NCBI GenBank assembly: GCA_013397455.1
Contig: VYZB01000167.1
Coordinates: 1,687,358 to 1,751,357 of the forward strand
Direction: 5' to 3'
DNA from: Crotophaga sulcirostris
Taxonomy: Eukaryota; Chordata; Aves; Cuculiformes; Crotophagidae
Length of the DNA stretch: 64,000 nucleotides
A program made the translations under genes and the position numbers. Numbering within the stretch: position 1 is the stretch's first letter; each line of letters opens with the position of its first letter. Below are positions 25,569-39,600 of this stretch, piece by piece. The notes beneath the pieces are model-generated. The model saw only the letters and a program-made list of their open reading frames with translations, made no database searches and was not told the DNA's origin.

Positions 25569-25614
25569 CAGTAGTCTACAGACTACAACTTCATTGAGGC
25601 AACCTGTAGACTGC
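25569..25614. other. Cluster of short inverted repeats
   Basis: GTAGTCT and AGACTAC form perfect 7-base arms around AC. About 30 bases on, CTGTAGACTGCT is again a near-exact reverse complement of AGTAGTCTACAG. Two alternative hairpins are therefore possible. No function is implied. Confidence 0.5.
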
Positions 25615-28600
25615 TATGAAGAGCAAGAAGCGGTCCTTCCTTCTTTATCCAGGTCTCATTCTTTTTTATGTGAAGGATAACTCATTTTGGCTTCTGGATA
25701 AACACAGCATTGGGAAATAGGGTATTTTGCTAATCCAGCTACTTTCTCTTCCCTGCAGGTGAGGGTTTTTTTGAATCAAACTGATGACCTTCCCATACCC
25801 TTCCGAATTTTTTTGTCCATATTGTCATACTGGACTCCAAAAACTTCTCGGTTTTAATGTTTCTTCTGCTACAGGGATCTCCTTTATTATCAGGAAGTCA
25901 ATTAATACTCCATGCTCCATTTCCCCACGAACATCAATGGATATTGTGGTAATAACTGGAAATTTTTGACAGACCTCTCACTAGCAGCATCTTCATTAAA
26001 ATTTTATTTTAAAAAAGAAAATTAAAAAAAATAAGAACTCTCCAGCTGATACTAGAAAAGAGTATTTTATACAGCGGAGGCAACAATTCTGAGAAAAAAA
26101 AAGTCCAAATGCATTTGGTGTGACTTCTGCTCTCTTCTAGACATAAAAGCTCTTCTTTCTATTTCAGTACCGTGTTAACTTCCAAGTACCTTCTTGCATA
26201 ACCCAAGAAAGTATCTGCGAACTTGGTGCTATGAAGTCATTGTGTTCTCCACTTTTTATGTGAAAGAGACATATACAATCCCCAGTCACTGTTGCAATAT
26301 GCATCCCTTCTTTGCTCCCTTCCGTTACTCACAGAGGGTAAGAAACTACTATACAACCCTCCCCAACCCTTACGGGATGGCTGCTGTGCTGAGAGAGACA
26401 CACGTGAAGCACTTGAGCTTTTCTTTCTTTCTTGAGTGGCAGCCCAACATCAAACACTCAGTGGATCAAACACAGAACACAGGAGTTGGAGGGGCTGATC
26501 ACTAATGCCTCATCTCTTGTATTATGTCCTGATTATAAACCAAAATAAGTGTTTGCAAAAGGCTGAAAGGAAGGAACTGGAATCAGAGGAGCTGTGTTCT
26601 TTCCAGTCTTTTTCACCTACTTGAGTAGTGCTATGTGTAGCGGTAGCATATAGCAAGTCCCTGGGCTTAAAAATGCTGACAGAACCCCTGTTGCACCTAC
26701 AATGTCCTTTAATGTCCATATTAACAGCTGGGAAGCATATTTTGGTAGACAGGTACTTAAGAGCTGTCTTTCCCCAAAGATGCATCCTGCCTCATATATG
26801 TACTAATCCATTTCTGCTCATGGATTTCACAAATGGGCCTTTATTAGTGCCCTAAAGGTGTACTTCTGTGGTCCTTCTAAAGACCCTGAAATTCAGTGTA
26901 GCTTGCACATATTCACTTGCATTTGGAGTGATCTTGGGGCTAGGGTCCTCAGGCACATAGCGTGAAAAGAGGCTGGCTTAAAGAAAGGCGAGTCAATGAA
27001 GATACTATAATCAAACTGCTGGTTGCGTTGCTTAAGTTCATGTGTTTCCTAAGGGTCATGGATTTTATCTTTTTATTTGTTAATTACTACCCCTGATTGT
27101 GGTACTCTGATTAGTTTATATATAGAGCCTCCTTCCCTGAACAGTGGGATTTGGGGGGGTTTCCATGACCTCAGTGTGCCTGAAGCTGCAATGCAAGATC
27201 TGCTCTTTCGCTCTTTAAGGACCACAATATTGTTTAATGTTCTCATTGGCCTGGGGTTCACACCCACAAAAAGCAAAGGGTTATTGTACTGCAAAGTAAA
27301 CACTGTAAGAAGAAATAAGAGGGTCAGCATGTGGAGTAGTGTAATAGCTGGGGTTGATTTCAATCTGAGAAATACATCAGCGCTACAATAAGGGTTTTTA
27401 GAAGGTGGCTGGGGACCTGCCTCTGACCTAGCTCTGCAATGTATGCTCTGCTATCTTGCTGCTGCCTACTCCAGAAGCTGTGGCACACAGGCTTTTCCCC
27501 ATGTTGTGAGCTGGAGCTCCATGCTTGCCACTCTCACTGTGCATCCCCTGTGTCGGCACCGCTGATTTCCAGCCATGCGGCAGAGGTAGGCCGCCCAGAC
27601 CAATGTCATGACTGCTGGGAGCCTATTCATTTTGGTGGGTTGTAAAAGGGCTGCAAATATACCACGCTTCCAAAACCATTTCCCAGTGCAACAGGAAGGC
27701 TTTTCTTTTGTCTCAGTGGGACAAGCTGCTCTGGGAGCGTGACTGAGTGGAGGAGGAACAAGGAGCAGAAGCTGCCTCAAAAGCAGCCCCACCACTGCCA
27801 GTTTTTCACACTCACAGTATGGCTCTCTTTTAATTGAAAAAAGAGGTATTAATGGACCCAGGGAACCACTCTGAGCTTGCTTTTAATAGGTACCAAGCAC
27901 CAATTCAAGGCCACTGAGTATTTTCTCTTTCCCTGGGTTTCCATTCAAGGCAGCTCTGTGCTTCTCAGGGGCTGCTTGTGTTTTACCAGCTCAGACTTTC
28001 AGGTACTGTGTCCTGACAGAAATCAGCGTGACAGCCAAGTACAAAGAGGGACAAATAAAGCTGTTACGTTTTGTAATCAGCTACTAGGCTTTGCTTCTGA
28101 CGTCAGTCAGCAGGGGTCTTGTTTTGAACATTTTAAAGTCTTACCTGCATCCCTTAGCTAACCAGCATGCTCTTCTTCAATGATGCACATACATCAGAGC
28201 ATCTACAAAGAAAACGTGTGCTTTTTTCGTACAGCAGGAGAATATATTGTAGTGATGGGTGGTAGAATCAGATGAACACAAAAAGAGGAAAATGTCTCCA
28301 ATATTACATTTTAGTATGTTTAAAAGTGTTCTTAATCTGACAACTCGCAAGTTGACTCTGAGTCACAAGACTCCCAAGTGTCCACAGAAGCAGCAGGAAT
28401 GAACTCTAATCTTTCTGATTTCAGTGCCAGTCAGTTTTGATATGCACCAACAGACGAGCTTACCTGGCATCTAATCAGGATGGGTCTTTGTTCCTCATCC
28501 TGTTCCTAAAGGGCTCCTCCTTTCTCCTCCTTACCTTGCTCTCTCCCCATGTGGAAATTAATTTAAAAGGCAAAATGATCAGAATGCCCTTCTGTTGTAA

Positions 28601-29948
28601 CTAAATGTGAATGTCTTTCAGAACTCCCTTTAGAGCTCACGGTTAATTAAAATCCTCTCATTCTGAGGAACCAATTTCTGAGGTCATGTTGCCCCTACTT
28701 GCTTTGCTGTCCTGCACACACTCAACTAAAGAGAGGATAAAGTGAATTCCAGTGGCATCTGTAGTAAATCCCTCAGAACAAAAAAATAAATGTTGTGCAA
28801 TATGTATTCCATTCTGCCTTCTTGTTATGCTCAAATACTTAATAACAGTTGAAAAATATCCTTTGTGGTTGAAACTGCAGAGGAATATTGAGCGAATCAT
28901 GCTTATCTGCATTGTTGCTGTTTTCTGCAGTATTGTTTTCTATAGTGAAAATGTAATTTTTTCTAAAAAGAATATTATGTGGTTCATAATTAAAGGAACA
29001 GAAGGTATTTCTGGCCTGTCACAGATCTGTGAGTGCCAAGTACTGTAAATGGCCCATGGGTGACGTTCACATGGGCTCCAGTCTGGGTGCCACACGCTGC
29101 CGGCAAGGTCCTGCAAGGCCTTCTGTCGGTGCTGAACTTTGTGATTGTTCTTTGAGATGTTTGCATCTGTCAGCCCCTGCCATGGCTCTGCTGTGCCTCT
29201 TGGCAACCAGGGGCAGGAAGCATTAGTAAAGATTCAGTACCCAGTCACATACACCAGGAAGGATTCAGAATCCGATACACGCATCACTCTAACGGAGTAC
29301 TGAAACGCAGATGCTCTAATCAGCTGGATTGGTACATCTAGGCAGTCTTTTGAGGGATGCCAGAGGCTGATGGTGAGATGAGATATCACCAGTATCTGCA
29401 CAGATGCATGCAATTTCTGACAATGCAGATTCTGAAGGCATTGCTCTGGGACATCAGCATGAATGAATCTAGGGGTTAAGTAGGGAATACTCCAACATGT
29501 TTGTGATCCTCTTTTCATGGAGATATGTAACAGCCTGCCTAGAGTTACAGCTTCTCAATATCAACTTGTAATAGCAATTATTGCATTTTGCTTTTGCTTT
29601 GTTTGAACCTCATCTTGAAAGAGAGTAAGAGGATTTGGATAAAAGCCTAAACCAAATTAAATTCCTAGGTTTTTAAGTCTACTTTATTTGACTTTAATTT
29701 TTAGTGTACTTTACTTATCAAGTTATTTTCTCAAAGGAACCTAAGTTTACATTATTTTTCTATCCCAGTTGCATTTATTGCTAAAGCAGGATGAGGCAGT
29801 CCATAGATCTGTAATGCTCTTCACTGGTCACAGGTTATACAGCATTAACCATGAAGCACAGGTTACTGAGGGAATTTTATTTCTCTAAAGTATCACACAT
29901 GGTATTTCCCAATCGAGAGCACTTTTGACTTAAAAAAAGGGCTGTTGT

Positions 29949-29969
29949 TATATGTGTATATATATATAT
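29949..29969. repeat. TA dinucleotide run
   Basis: TATATGTGTATATATATATAT with one GTG interruption, a short simple repeat. Confidence 0.85.
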
Positions 29970-30129
29970 CATTATTCTTCTTGCCTTAGTTGTTTACTGA
30001 ATGGGTTCTTTGCTTATGTACATGGTGAAGACAATGCCCAAAGTTTGAACTAAGTAAATATGCATTATGTTTGGGTATATGCTCACTAAATCCTAAGGTG
30101 AACAAATTCCTCGGTAAGGATTTGAGTGT

Positions 30130-30460
30130 TTCTTAAACACTTAGATACACAAGGTTACCGGTACTTTTGCAAGACATAAAACCAAGACAGGATATGTTAG
30201 GAAGGCAGAAAAACCACAGCAATGTAATTATGCAGCAGCAAGAGAGTGGCTCTGCTGACATTCTGGTTTCTGCTCGCGGCTGGTAACGCCAATTAGCACG
30301 CCACTGCTTCACCTGCGGCGCCTTCATTAGCATATGCATATTCACACGTCTCGTAAATTTTTATCACATTTAGTAAAAATTGTCCTTCTGTTCCCTTTTA
30401 CCTTCTCTGTGAACAGAGGCATCACTGCGAAGCAGGCATGAGGCAGTTTCAGAGGCTGTG
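30130..30460. promoter_or_regulatory. Candidate enhancer with POU, homeodomain and E-box motifs
   Basis: Around 30270-30360 the sequence holds about eight CpGs in 90 bases. Ordered motifs are CCAATTAG (30289-30296), the E-box CACCTG (30310-30315), an octamer-like ATTAGCAT (30326-30333) and, directly abutting it, ATGCATAT (30334-30341). Adjacent octamer-type sites are typical of POU-factor binding. The block is flanked by ordinary AT-rich DNA, has no coding frame and no repeat similarity. Enhancer activity is an inference from motif content and CpG retention. Confidence 0.35.
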
Positions 30461-30840
30461 CCAGCCATTTCTTGGTGAGGCAGGGTGACTGTCTGAGCAG
30501 GTCAGACATTGTAGTGAGAAGTCAAACAAGTTGGGACCCAGGGAACAGGCAGAAAAACTGCAATAGACGTAATGAAAGGAATAACAATTAGTACATGCTC
30601 CACCAGATTTTCCGGGAGCAAGCAACCATTTACTTTTAAATTCCTGTTCTAGCTGTTTATAGCAAACCCAGCATCACATGCACAATTTTATCCCCTGCTG
30701 CCCCTTCTGCTGTTTGCAGCAGTGGAAAACTTCAGGTGCTCTGCAGTACCTCACACTTGTCTTGATTAGGAGACTGCTCTTTCCTTTGAGGGCCTGTCAC
30801 TAGCTCACTCAGTGACATATCACTAAGTCATTGTCCCAGA

Positions 30841-30915
30841 ATTCAATTCAATTCAATGCTATTCTATTCCATTCTATTCTAGTCTAGTCTAGTCTATCCT
30901 ATTCTATTCTAATTT
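30841..30915. repeat. Compound pentanucleotide microsatellite
   Basis: Three ATTCA units are followed by TATTC/CATTC units, then three TAGTC units, then further TATTC units. All are 5-mers differing by one or two bases, as expected for a pentanucleotide array diverging by point mutation and re-expansion of the variant unit. Confidence 0.9.
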
Positions 30916-31776
30916 CTCTTTGATGATCCTTGAACTTAAAGATTGTTTTCTGCTTCCTGAGATGGTGAATACTTCCAAAACTACTGCTTATGAAAAAACC
31001 CACATTATTTTCAATTTAATCATGTTTACTGAAAATCACAGAGAAATGTTTTAGCCCTGCCAAACTGGGCTGCCAAGCCAGTTCTACGGACATTACACAC
31101 CTGTGCAATACACTGACAGTCTACAGACCTGCTATATGAGTAACTGCAACCAGCTAACAGTGATGTCATTAGAGGTTTGAAAAGTTGCAGTTTCTTCTTC
31201 CTGCATCAAAGGGAACTCAGAAGAGCAGAAACTAAGTAGTAAATCTCAAAAGAGAGCTTTGTCTAAAATATCACAGTAACTCCCATGCTAACCGTGAATA
31301 CCTAATGGAGATACTTAATTCCTAGATAAGCCCAGATCAATAAACCCAGGATGAAGCTTGTGAGCATCAACAAGCAAGTCTGCCTTCCTGTAGCAGCTGC
31401 TGCAGAGGATGGGGCAGGAGGTGGGGGCTGAGTGAGGCTGGGCTGGAATACTCTTCCTAACTCTTGTCCTTACCAACATCTCCTACTGCAGCAGCAACAG
31501 TCACAGCACTAACCAGCTAAAACAAAAATTACAGAGAAAACGGTCTTTCCTGAAGCAACATATCTGCATCCTCTCTCCCACTGCAAAGGGTATCCACTGA
31601 GCCCACCCCAGAGGCTTCAAGCTCAGATGCCATTGTGATGGAGTTTAGTACAAAACCCTGCCTGACAGAAAACAGACTGGGGAACAAACACAGAAAAACC
31701 CTTTTTTAAAAAACAAAACCAAAGAGCACCTCAGAGGACAGACCTGCCTAGAATAAGGACTTTTGAATTAGGTACG

Positions 31777-31830
31777 AAAAGGGAAGAGAAGGGAAGGGAA
31801 GGGAAGGGTAGGGAAGAGAAGGAAAAAGAG
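31777..31830. repeat. GGGAA pentanucleotide repeat
   Basis: Imperfect copies of GGGAA/GGGAAGA, purine-only over about 50 bases except for one T. It is a simple repeat capable of triplex-like structure. No gene. Confidence 0.9.
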
Positions 31831-34800
31831 CTACTTTGCAAGGAGGTAAGGAGATCACATGCAGAAAGTCTCCATTTAATTTATCAGTTTATGGTTATGG
31901 AGGTTGTGGGAACTGTGTCAATTTTTTATTTTTTTTCAGAAGCATTTTTCTACAGAGCCAGCATTGGAAACATGCATATGACACTCAGTTTTCCACAAAA
32001 ACTCCATTGATTTCTGTGGCCCAGATTCAACAAAATTTAACTTAACACTCCTGAATTTGGCCTATTTTGTACTCTAGTAAAACAAATGGATGTCTCACTT
32101 CAGGGAATAGTTCTGAAACCAAACCTTTCATTACTGTTCCAGCACAGATCAGCCCCAACCTTGCTCTGCAGAAGAGTGTGTTTATGGACAGTTTGATCAT
32201 CCAAAGATACAACATGAGGAAAGCACAGAGCACTCTCAGATGGAAAAGTGAAATGGAGCCAACAGGTGAGCAACACAGGGGTAGATGAGGGAGTGCTGAA
32301 AAATGTAAGCTGAAAGAAGAATGTAAGTACAATATTAGATGATTGGCATTTATTTAAATAAAAAAAAATCTTCTGAAAAAGCAGGCAAAGAATGTAGAAA
32401 AGATCTAGATAAGAAAGGTATCCACATTTTTATATCCACATGCCTAGCAACATTTCTTAGCCTATTTATAATGATGTTTAAGACTTAAAATATTTGACAC
32501 TACTTCAAAGAATCAGGCAGGCTAATCAAACTGACAACAGAAGCTATAGCAGCAGTTTGATAGGAAAAAAATAATTATTATAGGTCTTTGTATGAACACA
32601 ATCCAGTTATATTAGCTTAATATGTCGAGAAAATCTTTATTTAGAAAGAAACCATTTTAACCTAAAAAGCATTCATGTGTCAAGTAAGTCCCATTTCCAA
32701 ATGACTGTAAGTGCACTTCTGTGCAAGATTTATCATTTTCAAAGGTTTTATTACCATTTCATTTGTTCCGCATCCAGCTGAGTGATCCCCTTCATGAGAG
32801 GGCACTAGCAGAAATCAGCCAAGGATCTTGCTGCTTGAAAATGACAGCAGCTTTGATAAGGATCAGTACGACTTCACTTGATATGGGCTTTCTGATAGAG
32901 GTCCTGTGTGTGACCACAGCAAGCAGAACTAGTGGCTCAGCATCAGTCATTTCAGCGTTGCCATCTAGCTAAAGCTCATACATATCAATCTGAATACTCC
33001 TTTGCTGACTCCCTTTTTGCAGGTATGTGATGACATATTGATCAAGGGGTTCTTTGTGAATCAAAATGCTGAAATTTCTATGTATCTTGCCAGTCACAAA
33101 ACCCAGTGAATTCCATCACTACAAGGTGGCTCTGTTGTGACAGACACAGCTTTTCAAGCAGAATAACTACTGACATTGGTGGCATAACCTGTGAATAAAA
33201 TTACTTGCCAATTAGAAATTTTGCAGATTTTGACCCTGTTTACTTTACTTGTCCTTGCTTGTTGTAACCAATCAAATCGCTTCAGATTGGAAAAATGTGC
33301 CAAATGCTGTTACTTCTGTCATTTAATACATTGTGACTTTACAATGTTGAAAAATCCCCAAGGCATATACTGTACCAATTAGCTTGCTTTCAGTGGTTGA
33401 ATACATCTGAATAATAAATTCAATTACAAATACTGTGCATATTACAGAAATGAGATGACATGATATTTTCTTAGCTGTCTGAGGATTATATATTTAACAT
33501 ACGAAAAAAATTTAGAAAATATTATCATCTCCATTGCTGAAACAAGGGTGAAGGTAAGTCCAGCTCTTAAGAGGTCTGACTGTGGTGGTGGTGCTGCAGA
33601 GCCATGAGGACCTGATGAGAAGCCAGTGCTGCTGACCAGGGCATTCCCATCAGCTTCTGCAGGCAATGGCTCAGGTCCTGGGCTTATGCCCAGGTAATAA
33701 TAATGTTGCTACAAGTGCAGGCAAAATATGGCCAGTAAGACAATTTCTTGCAAGGCCGCAGAGCACGTCCACTGAAAGAGCAATCTGGTGGTTGGTTCAT
33801 GAGAGAGGACCAAAACTCCAAAACCTCCTTTACACCAACTTAAAAGTTTCATACTGTGAGTTTCCACTAGTTAGGTCCAGCAACACCCATTTCTTGCACA
33901 GTCCTGAAGGAACAGGAAGCCTCTTAGAGAACTCGACTGGTTTGTGATAAACCCTTGTTCACAACTCCAAGGTGGAAAAAACCCAGACATGCGTTGTGAA
34001 TTATAATGTGTCCTCTTTGTAATTCGAATTAACCTATGTTCCCTTAATTTTTTTTAGTTTCTACTTTTCTTGTTTAAACTGAAAAGCAAAGGAAATATCA
34101 AAGAAACAGCCTTAAATAAAACTTGTGATAATTTGTAATTTACATGATGTAAGTATATTCATGTTTGTTGAAATTGCTTTCTCTGCAAATAAATGCATAT
34201 GACAACTGTATTCTCGGCTCAGGAGAGAACATCAAATTGTTTACACATGTGTACACTGGCAAAACATGAAAATTTGCCTACTTTGTTTCACCAACATTTG
34301 ACTACACTGAAGGCATGAAATTAAGAGTATGAACATTGGTCTCAAGGATTAAATAGAGTATAAGGAAAATCTTGCATCCCTTATCATTTTTTTGTTATAA
34401 TCCCCCTTGACTGACCTGATCAGTCTTTATCATAACCCTGTATTTCAATATGAGCCAAATAATTATTTTGCACTAAACGTAGCATAAACTTTATGGTAAT
34501 CATTTTAGGTCACTAGAAGCGATTTCTATCGGATCTCTATTTATCAATGCTACCATAAATAAAAAGGAGGACAACTTAAAGCACTGACTGAAATTAAGGA
34601 AGCCTGAAGGCAATACTTTGTCTAAGCAGTCTTGCTTTTCAGCTGTCCATGCAGCCCTGCTGGTTTATGCCAGCTCTGAGGTGTCCCCTGGTGGCTTTAA
34701 CCTCAACAGCATCAGCCACCGACCAGGCAAAGCTCTCCTGAGATCTCAGATCAAATGCCCCAAAACGCAGATAATAGATTAGGTTAGATTTAGGTAAAAT

Positions 34801-36439
34801 GGAAGATATTTAAATTTTGGGGGGAAAAAAGAAAGCCCTCTGAAAAAGCTTTTGCATGATAAGGTTTTTTTCTTTCTTTGTAGCACAGGAAGTTGCTTAC
34901 CTCCGTGGATTTCCAGTGTTTTCAAATCCATCCCTTGCTACAGCAGAGACCTAGTGTGATAACCTGCCACATTACACATGCTTTGGTTATATTTTGCTTC
35001 TAATTCAGAAGTTGGCAAATATTTTGTGTCCTGCATTGTCTAGGTGTTTGCAGTATAACGCAAAACGCATTCACATTGCTCACAGCCTGTGGAACAGTCT
35101 GCAGCGGTGATAGTGGTCTCTTCTGAACCTGCATTCCCAAAAATATTTCCTTGTGGAAGCTAAACTGTATGATCTTGCCTTTTGACACACCCTGTGCAAA
35201 GCTATGCTTATTCAAGCATGTGCTCTTTACTGCTTTATTGCTGCTCAAAACAATAAGAACAAACATAATATAATCCACTGTGCAGCAGAGGAATTGCAGG
35301 TAAGAGATGTGAAGCCCAGTCTCACTGATATTTTATTATAGAGAAAATCTCCGTAGGGTAAACATTGTTCAGGCTAACAGCAGAGAAGGAATATGGACAG
35401 GAAGAGAGAATAAATCAGCATCTTAGGAATACTCAATAATGTGACCTTTGTTCCTTATAGATTACTGACAGTTGCTCACCTCAAGATGAAAATATGTATC
35501 TGAGGCTTGAGGGGTTAAGTAGGGTGTAAAAATTTTATTGGACTTCACTTGGTATGGCACACCAAGAGAAATATAGCATGCAGGTCAACCCAAATTAGTG
35601 TCGATAAAACGTTTATGTACTCTTTCCAAGTACTTACCTGATGCTCTCATCTCAGTGCTAGTCAAGTGTCATGTAGCATCAAAGTCCCTTAGTACATCAC
35701 ACTGCCATGATTCTGTATCTGTTTCAGATGTTTCAGATGCTACCGCCCTGGAAGTCACAAGAAGGATGTATCAAATAAAAATGCATTGAGCTAAAAGTGT
35801 TCTATAATTATTATTATTGAAGCAATTTATTATCTCCCTGCCTAGAATGCAAATTATTTTATTTGTCCCAGGCCACACTGTCCCAGCTATGCAAAATGCC
35901 AAAGGAGGGTCTCCAGCAAAGGAAACCTCAGCAAGGGAAGGCAAATTATCCACTGGTGCCTTCCTATACTTTTGTAGTGGCATTGGGCCAGACTGATGTT
36001 CAGAAGCAATCTTACCTCAGCCCATTTGAAAACTCATGGCGCCAGCTCTGCCCTGCTGTTCATAGATGCCTGATCAGGGGTTTGTGGAGGCCAGTGTCCA
36101 CAGGTCACTCTGACACAGGATATTCAGGGCATAATCCTTACCACCCTTTACGTACCAAATCTAGCCTTAAGGGGCAATTGTGAACTGAAAGAAAAGAGAA
36201 ACAGGGTTATCACACGTGAAAATGTGCTGACTTTAAGAGGTATGCTGACATTTTTAGAGCTAGAAATGAATGCTATGTATTACAGAGAGAAATGGAGAAT
36301 AACCTTGTTTTGGTGGCATTAAGTGATAATTTAAACCCTGTGCATTGCAAAGCACTGAATTTTAAACATTTGAATGATCAGAAACTGAATATTGCCTCTT
36401 TAATGTGGGGAAAGAGGTAAGTGTCAAAGAAAGAGAAAA
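31831..36439. other. AT-rich gene-poor DNA, no gene seen
   Basis: No recognisable coding exon, RNA gene or transposon. A CTCF-like word on the minus strand (complement of GTGTCCCCTGGTGG near 34681) misses the consensus by at least one base and is not called. Confidence 0.4.
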
Positions 36440-36620
36440 AAAAGTTAAATTATTAATGAAGACAGACTGCTTCAATGTCCCCAGTCCTTGGAAATTAAAG
36501 TTAATCCCAGAGAAAAGGACTTACAGGTAAAGGGTAAGTGCATAAATCATTAGTGCATTAATCTTGCATAATTTTGTATTTACCATAGCTGCCTGAGGAA
36601 GCTTAGTTTATTCTCCTTGT
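36440..36620. promoter_or_regulatory. Weak candidate conserved non-coding element
   Basis: Repeated homeodomain-like cores (TTATTAATGAAG, AATCATTAGTGCATTAATC, GCATAATTTTG) are concentrated in about 180 bases without repeat similarity. AT-rich DNA throws up such words easily, so the call is weak. Confidence 0.15.
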
Positions 36621-39600
36621 GCTCAGACAATAGCAACGGTTTTGGCCAGAGGTCTTTCTAATCAGTTATCTGCATCTGTTTTAATTTACATATCCAGGAA
36701 CATACTCCTTGATATAAAATGGCCAACACCATTTTTCCTCCATTTTTAATATATTTTTTTCAAGGGAAATTCTTCTCTGTGAAAAGATCACCCAGCAGGG
36801 ATCCAAAAACTGAGAAACAGTACTGAGCTGTCAGGCTTAACATCCTCCTTTGGTCTTGCCCACTTCATTCTGCCCCAGCTGTTTTCCTTAGTGTGGTAAT
36901 GAATAGGCCAATTGATTTATTTTCTAGTACAAGGTCAAGGCAATTTCAATTTTTAAGTATGAATTGGGCACTGAAACTTAATGTCATCATTGTGCCTGGT
37001 AGTCTTTCCAGTAGTTAATGTGGCCAGACTTAAATGTCTTGCTTTCAGATGCTTATGATTTAGTAAGCTTTAACATTTGTTCCAAGATTTGCCAGGCTGG
37101 AGGCTTGCTTTGAGTTGTCTCTTGTTGTTGATTTTAAGTTTAAGTCACAGCGATCCAGCTGTTTCAGGGGATTAAGGGAAAGCGTTGATAGTGAAAAAAA
37201 TGAAGTATGACAGAGAGGGTCATGCTGGTGTCAGAAGTGTGTCCTGATCACTGCCAGGAAAATGCAGCCACTCAAGTGTTGTAAGTGACAAGCATTAAAA
37301 AAGCAGAGTTTGTATATAGTTTGTAAAAACTGATTAAGGGCTTAACGGTGAATTTTCTAAACATTATACACGAACTTCAGCACCTTTGCCTACTCACTGT
37401 CCTCAGCAAGGAACTGACCAGACTTTCCCACTGAGTAACAGGGACTAAACCATTTTATGGCTCGGTTTCTTCCTCTGGCTACCCCAAGTCAGAGAGGCAC
37501 AAGAAATGCTCCAGTGCTCATCCTTCCTCCAGCTGCCAAGCAGTGGCCTTGGTGCTTCTGCTGCCACTTCAGGATTAAGGAGAAAGCAAAGGCCACTCAT
37601 GGGAGAGACAAGTGATGAGGATCTGGACCTACAGAAGGCCAGGGGAAACAAAAGCACAGAGCACCCAACGTTAAGGGGGCACTTGAAAGAAGGGTGCTTG
37701 AAATTGTTGAGCAGTTTTACTTATTGCCATTGCCATCATCTCCACCTCTGAAATCCTGCTAATCTCTGTTGATAGGGTATTTGTCCCAGTTCAGGCAAGG
37801 TGCCCTCTTCAGTCACTTCTGGACAAGCACTTCTTTAAATCAGACCTGCTGGCAAATGGGGCAACCTGGGTTCTGTGCAGGTGAGTGGGAGCTTGAAAAG
37901 TGTTATACATGCTTTTGAAGCTGGTATTCTCCAAGCAGGTGTTGAAGATGCTGGAAACCAGCTTCATGATTCCCATTCTAGCTGAACAGACAAGCACTGG
38001 AAGATGAAGTATTAATAGTTGGTGGAGGTGCTCTTTGGAAGGGAAAAGCAGCCATTATTCTGATCATTACGGAGAAAAGATGAAGGCTCTCACTTCTTCC
38101 TAAACACAAGAAAGATGCCTGTGCTAGCAAAGACTGAGGTTTGCTTATGCAGAATTAAGTATCTGCATATTGGAAGCGACAACCTGCCTCAGCAGAACCC
38201 CTAATCTGCCTTGTAATTAACTATGAGCTCCAAAAAGCCTGGATCAGCCATTCAGGTTGCCAGTTGCAAATCAGGACATAGTGAGGCTTAAGACCTTGGT
38301 ATGCCAAGGTAAAGTGCTTTCTTAAAGCTTAAATTAGTCATGTCTCAGTCTTTTATAGCACTTAACATTGCCAGATCAAAGTACTTCATAGCTAAGGTCA
38401 GTATCATCCTCCCCTTTTTCCACAAAAGGAGAAATGTCAGCACAGGGAGGTGAAGTAGCACACCCAAGATCATCCAGCATGTCCAATAGCACCTGCCTCC
38501 ACATAACCGAGGACTCCCGAATATCAACCTGGTCCTGCAACTACCAGACCTTCTTTTATTAGAGAGAGACTATTTTTCACATAGAGGTAGAAACACCATT
38601 GAAAACTGACAGGAAAATCAACACAGAAGTTGGGGAACATAAAGACTGCATAAATGTTTGCAGAGGGATTAGGCCTTGCCTTGTATGCTTGTTTAATTGG
38701 TGGGAATCTGTGCTACAGCACAGACCTGTAAATTGAGCCTCAAGGTGTCAGGAAAAAGAGAATGAACTTTTAACTTCTTGTATGATGCCTGATAAAAGGA
38801 AAAATTCTTGCTCTGGAAGTTGATCCAGCATACTGATTTAGTCCAGTAGGATGAAGCAGCCAGACAGTACTGGCTCATGTGGCTTTTCGCAGTCAAGAAA
38901 CTGCTTAAATTATAGATGCGTAGAAGTGAAGCTCTTCAGAGGTGCACATCAGACCCCGTGTAGCACAAGAGGCATTGCCTGCATCTCTTCATAGAAAAAC
39001 ATAGACAATATATTAGGATTGGAGAGTGATTCTCTTGTTTGGCTCAGGAAACCCAGACTGTACACTATGGCCTTTCTCTGCCCTAGCTGGTTTCTCATCT
39101 GTGAAACTGTGGCAATGCTACCTTGTGGCAAAGTACTTTCTGCATGAAACCACTCTGAGAGCAAATTAATATTTCTTGCTACTCACAGTGGGTATATCTG
39201 AACTAAGGAACCTGAGAAGCAAACACATGGACGCATGGACAGGGAGAGAATTAGAGTACACTCCATCTGGACCCCCTCCCATGACAAAGGGTTCAACAGA
39301 CATGGCCAAGTATGCTTATCCTACAGTTCGTAGTCTGTGTGGCAATCTGCCTCAGCATTAATCTCTGTTAATTTAATTAGACATTTTTCAGAACTGAATT
39401 TCCACAGATGAGATCACAAACTGGGCCAAAAAGACTGATCTACCTCCAAAAGCTCACATTTGGATATATGTTAGAAAAGTAAGCTGTATATTCTTTCAAC
39501 TGTTAATATACACAAACCAGAAGCTTGCAGAAAAAGTGCTGTACCCTGTCAGGGTTTTTTTTTAAATGTTCTTCTGAAAGAAAAGATACATGAACAGTTT

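Larger units (their letters stand above)
20131..30129. other. AT-rich gene-poor DNA, no gene seen
   Basis: About 10 kb with no recognisable exon, RNA gene or transposon. A loosely open frame (22479-22718, then 22932-23507 with one internal stop) gives Phe/Leu/Ile-rich peptides that match no family I know. A splice-acceptor-like tract ends at 26167 and opens 31 codons, with no good donor. A TA dinucleotide run lies at 29949-29969. Small inverted repeats occur near 25569-25614. Confidence 0.4.

Noticed and set aside
26168..26263. 31-codon open segment after a good acceptor (CTTCTTTCTATTTCAG)
   Set aside because: No consensus donor, no known peptide, and length within chance expectation.
34681..34694. 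CTCF-like word GTGTCCCCTGGTGG
   Set aside because: It departs from the core consensus at a normally invariant position, so it was not called.
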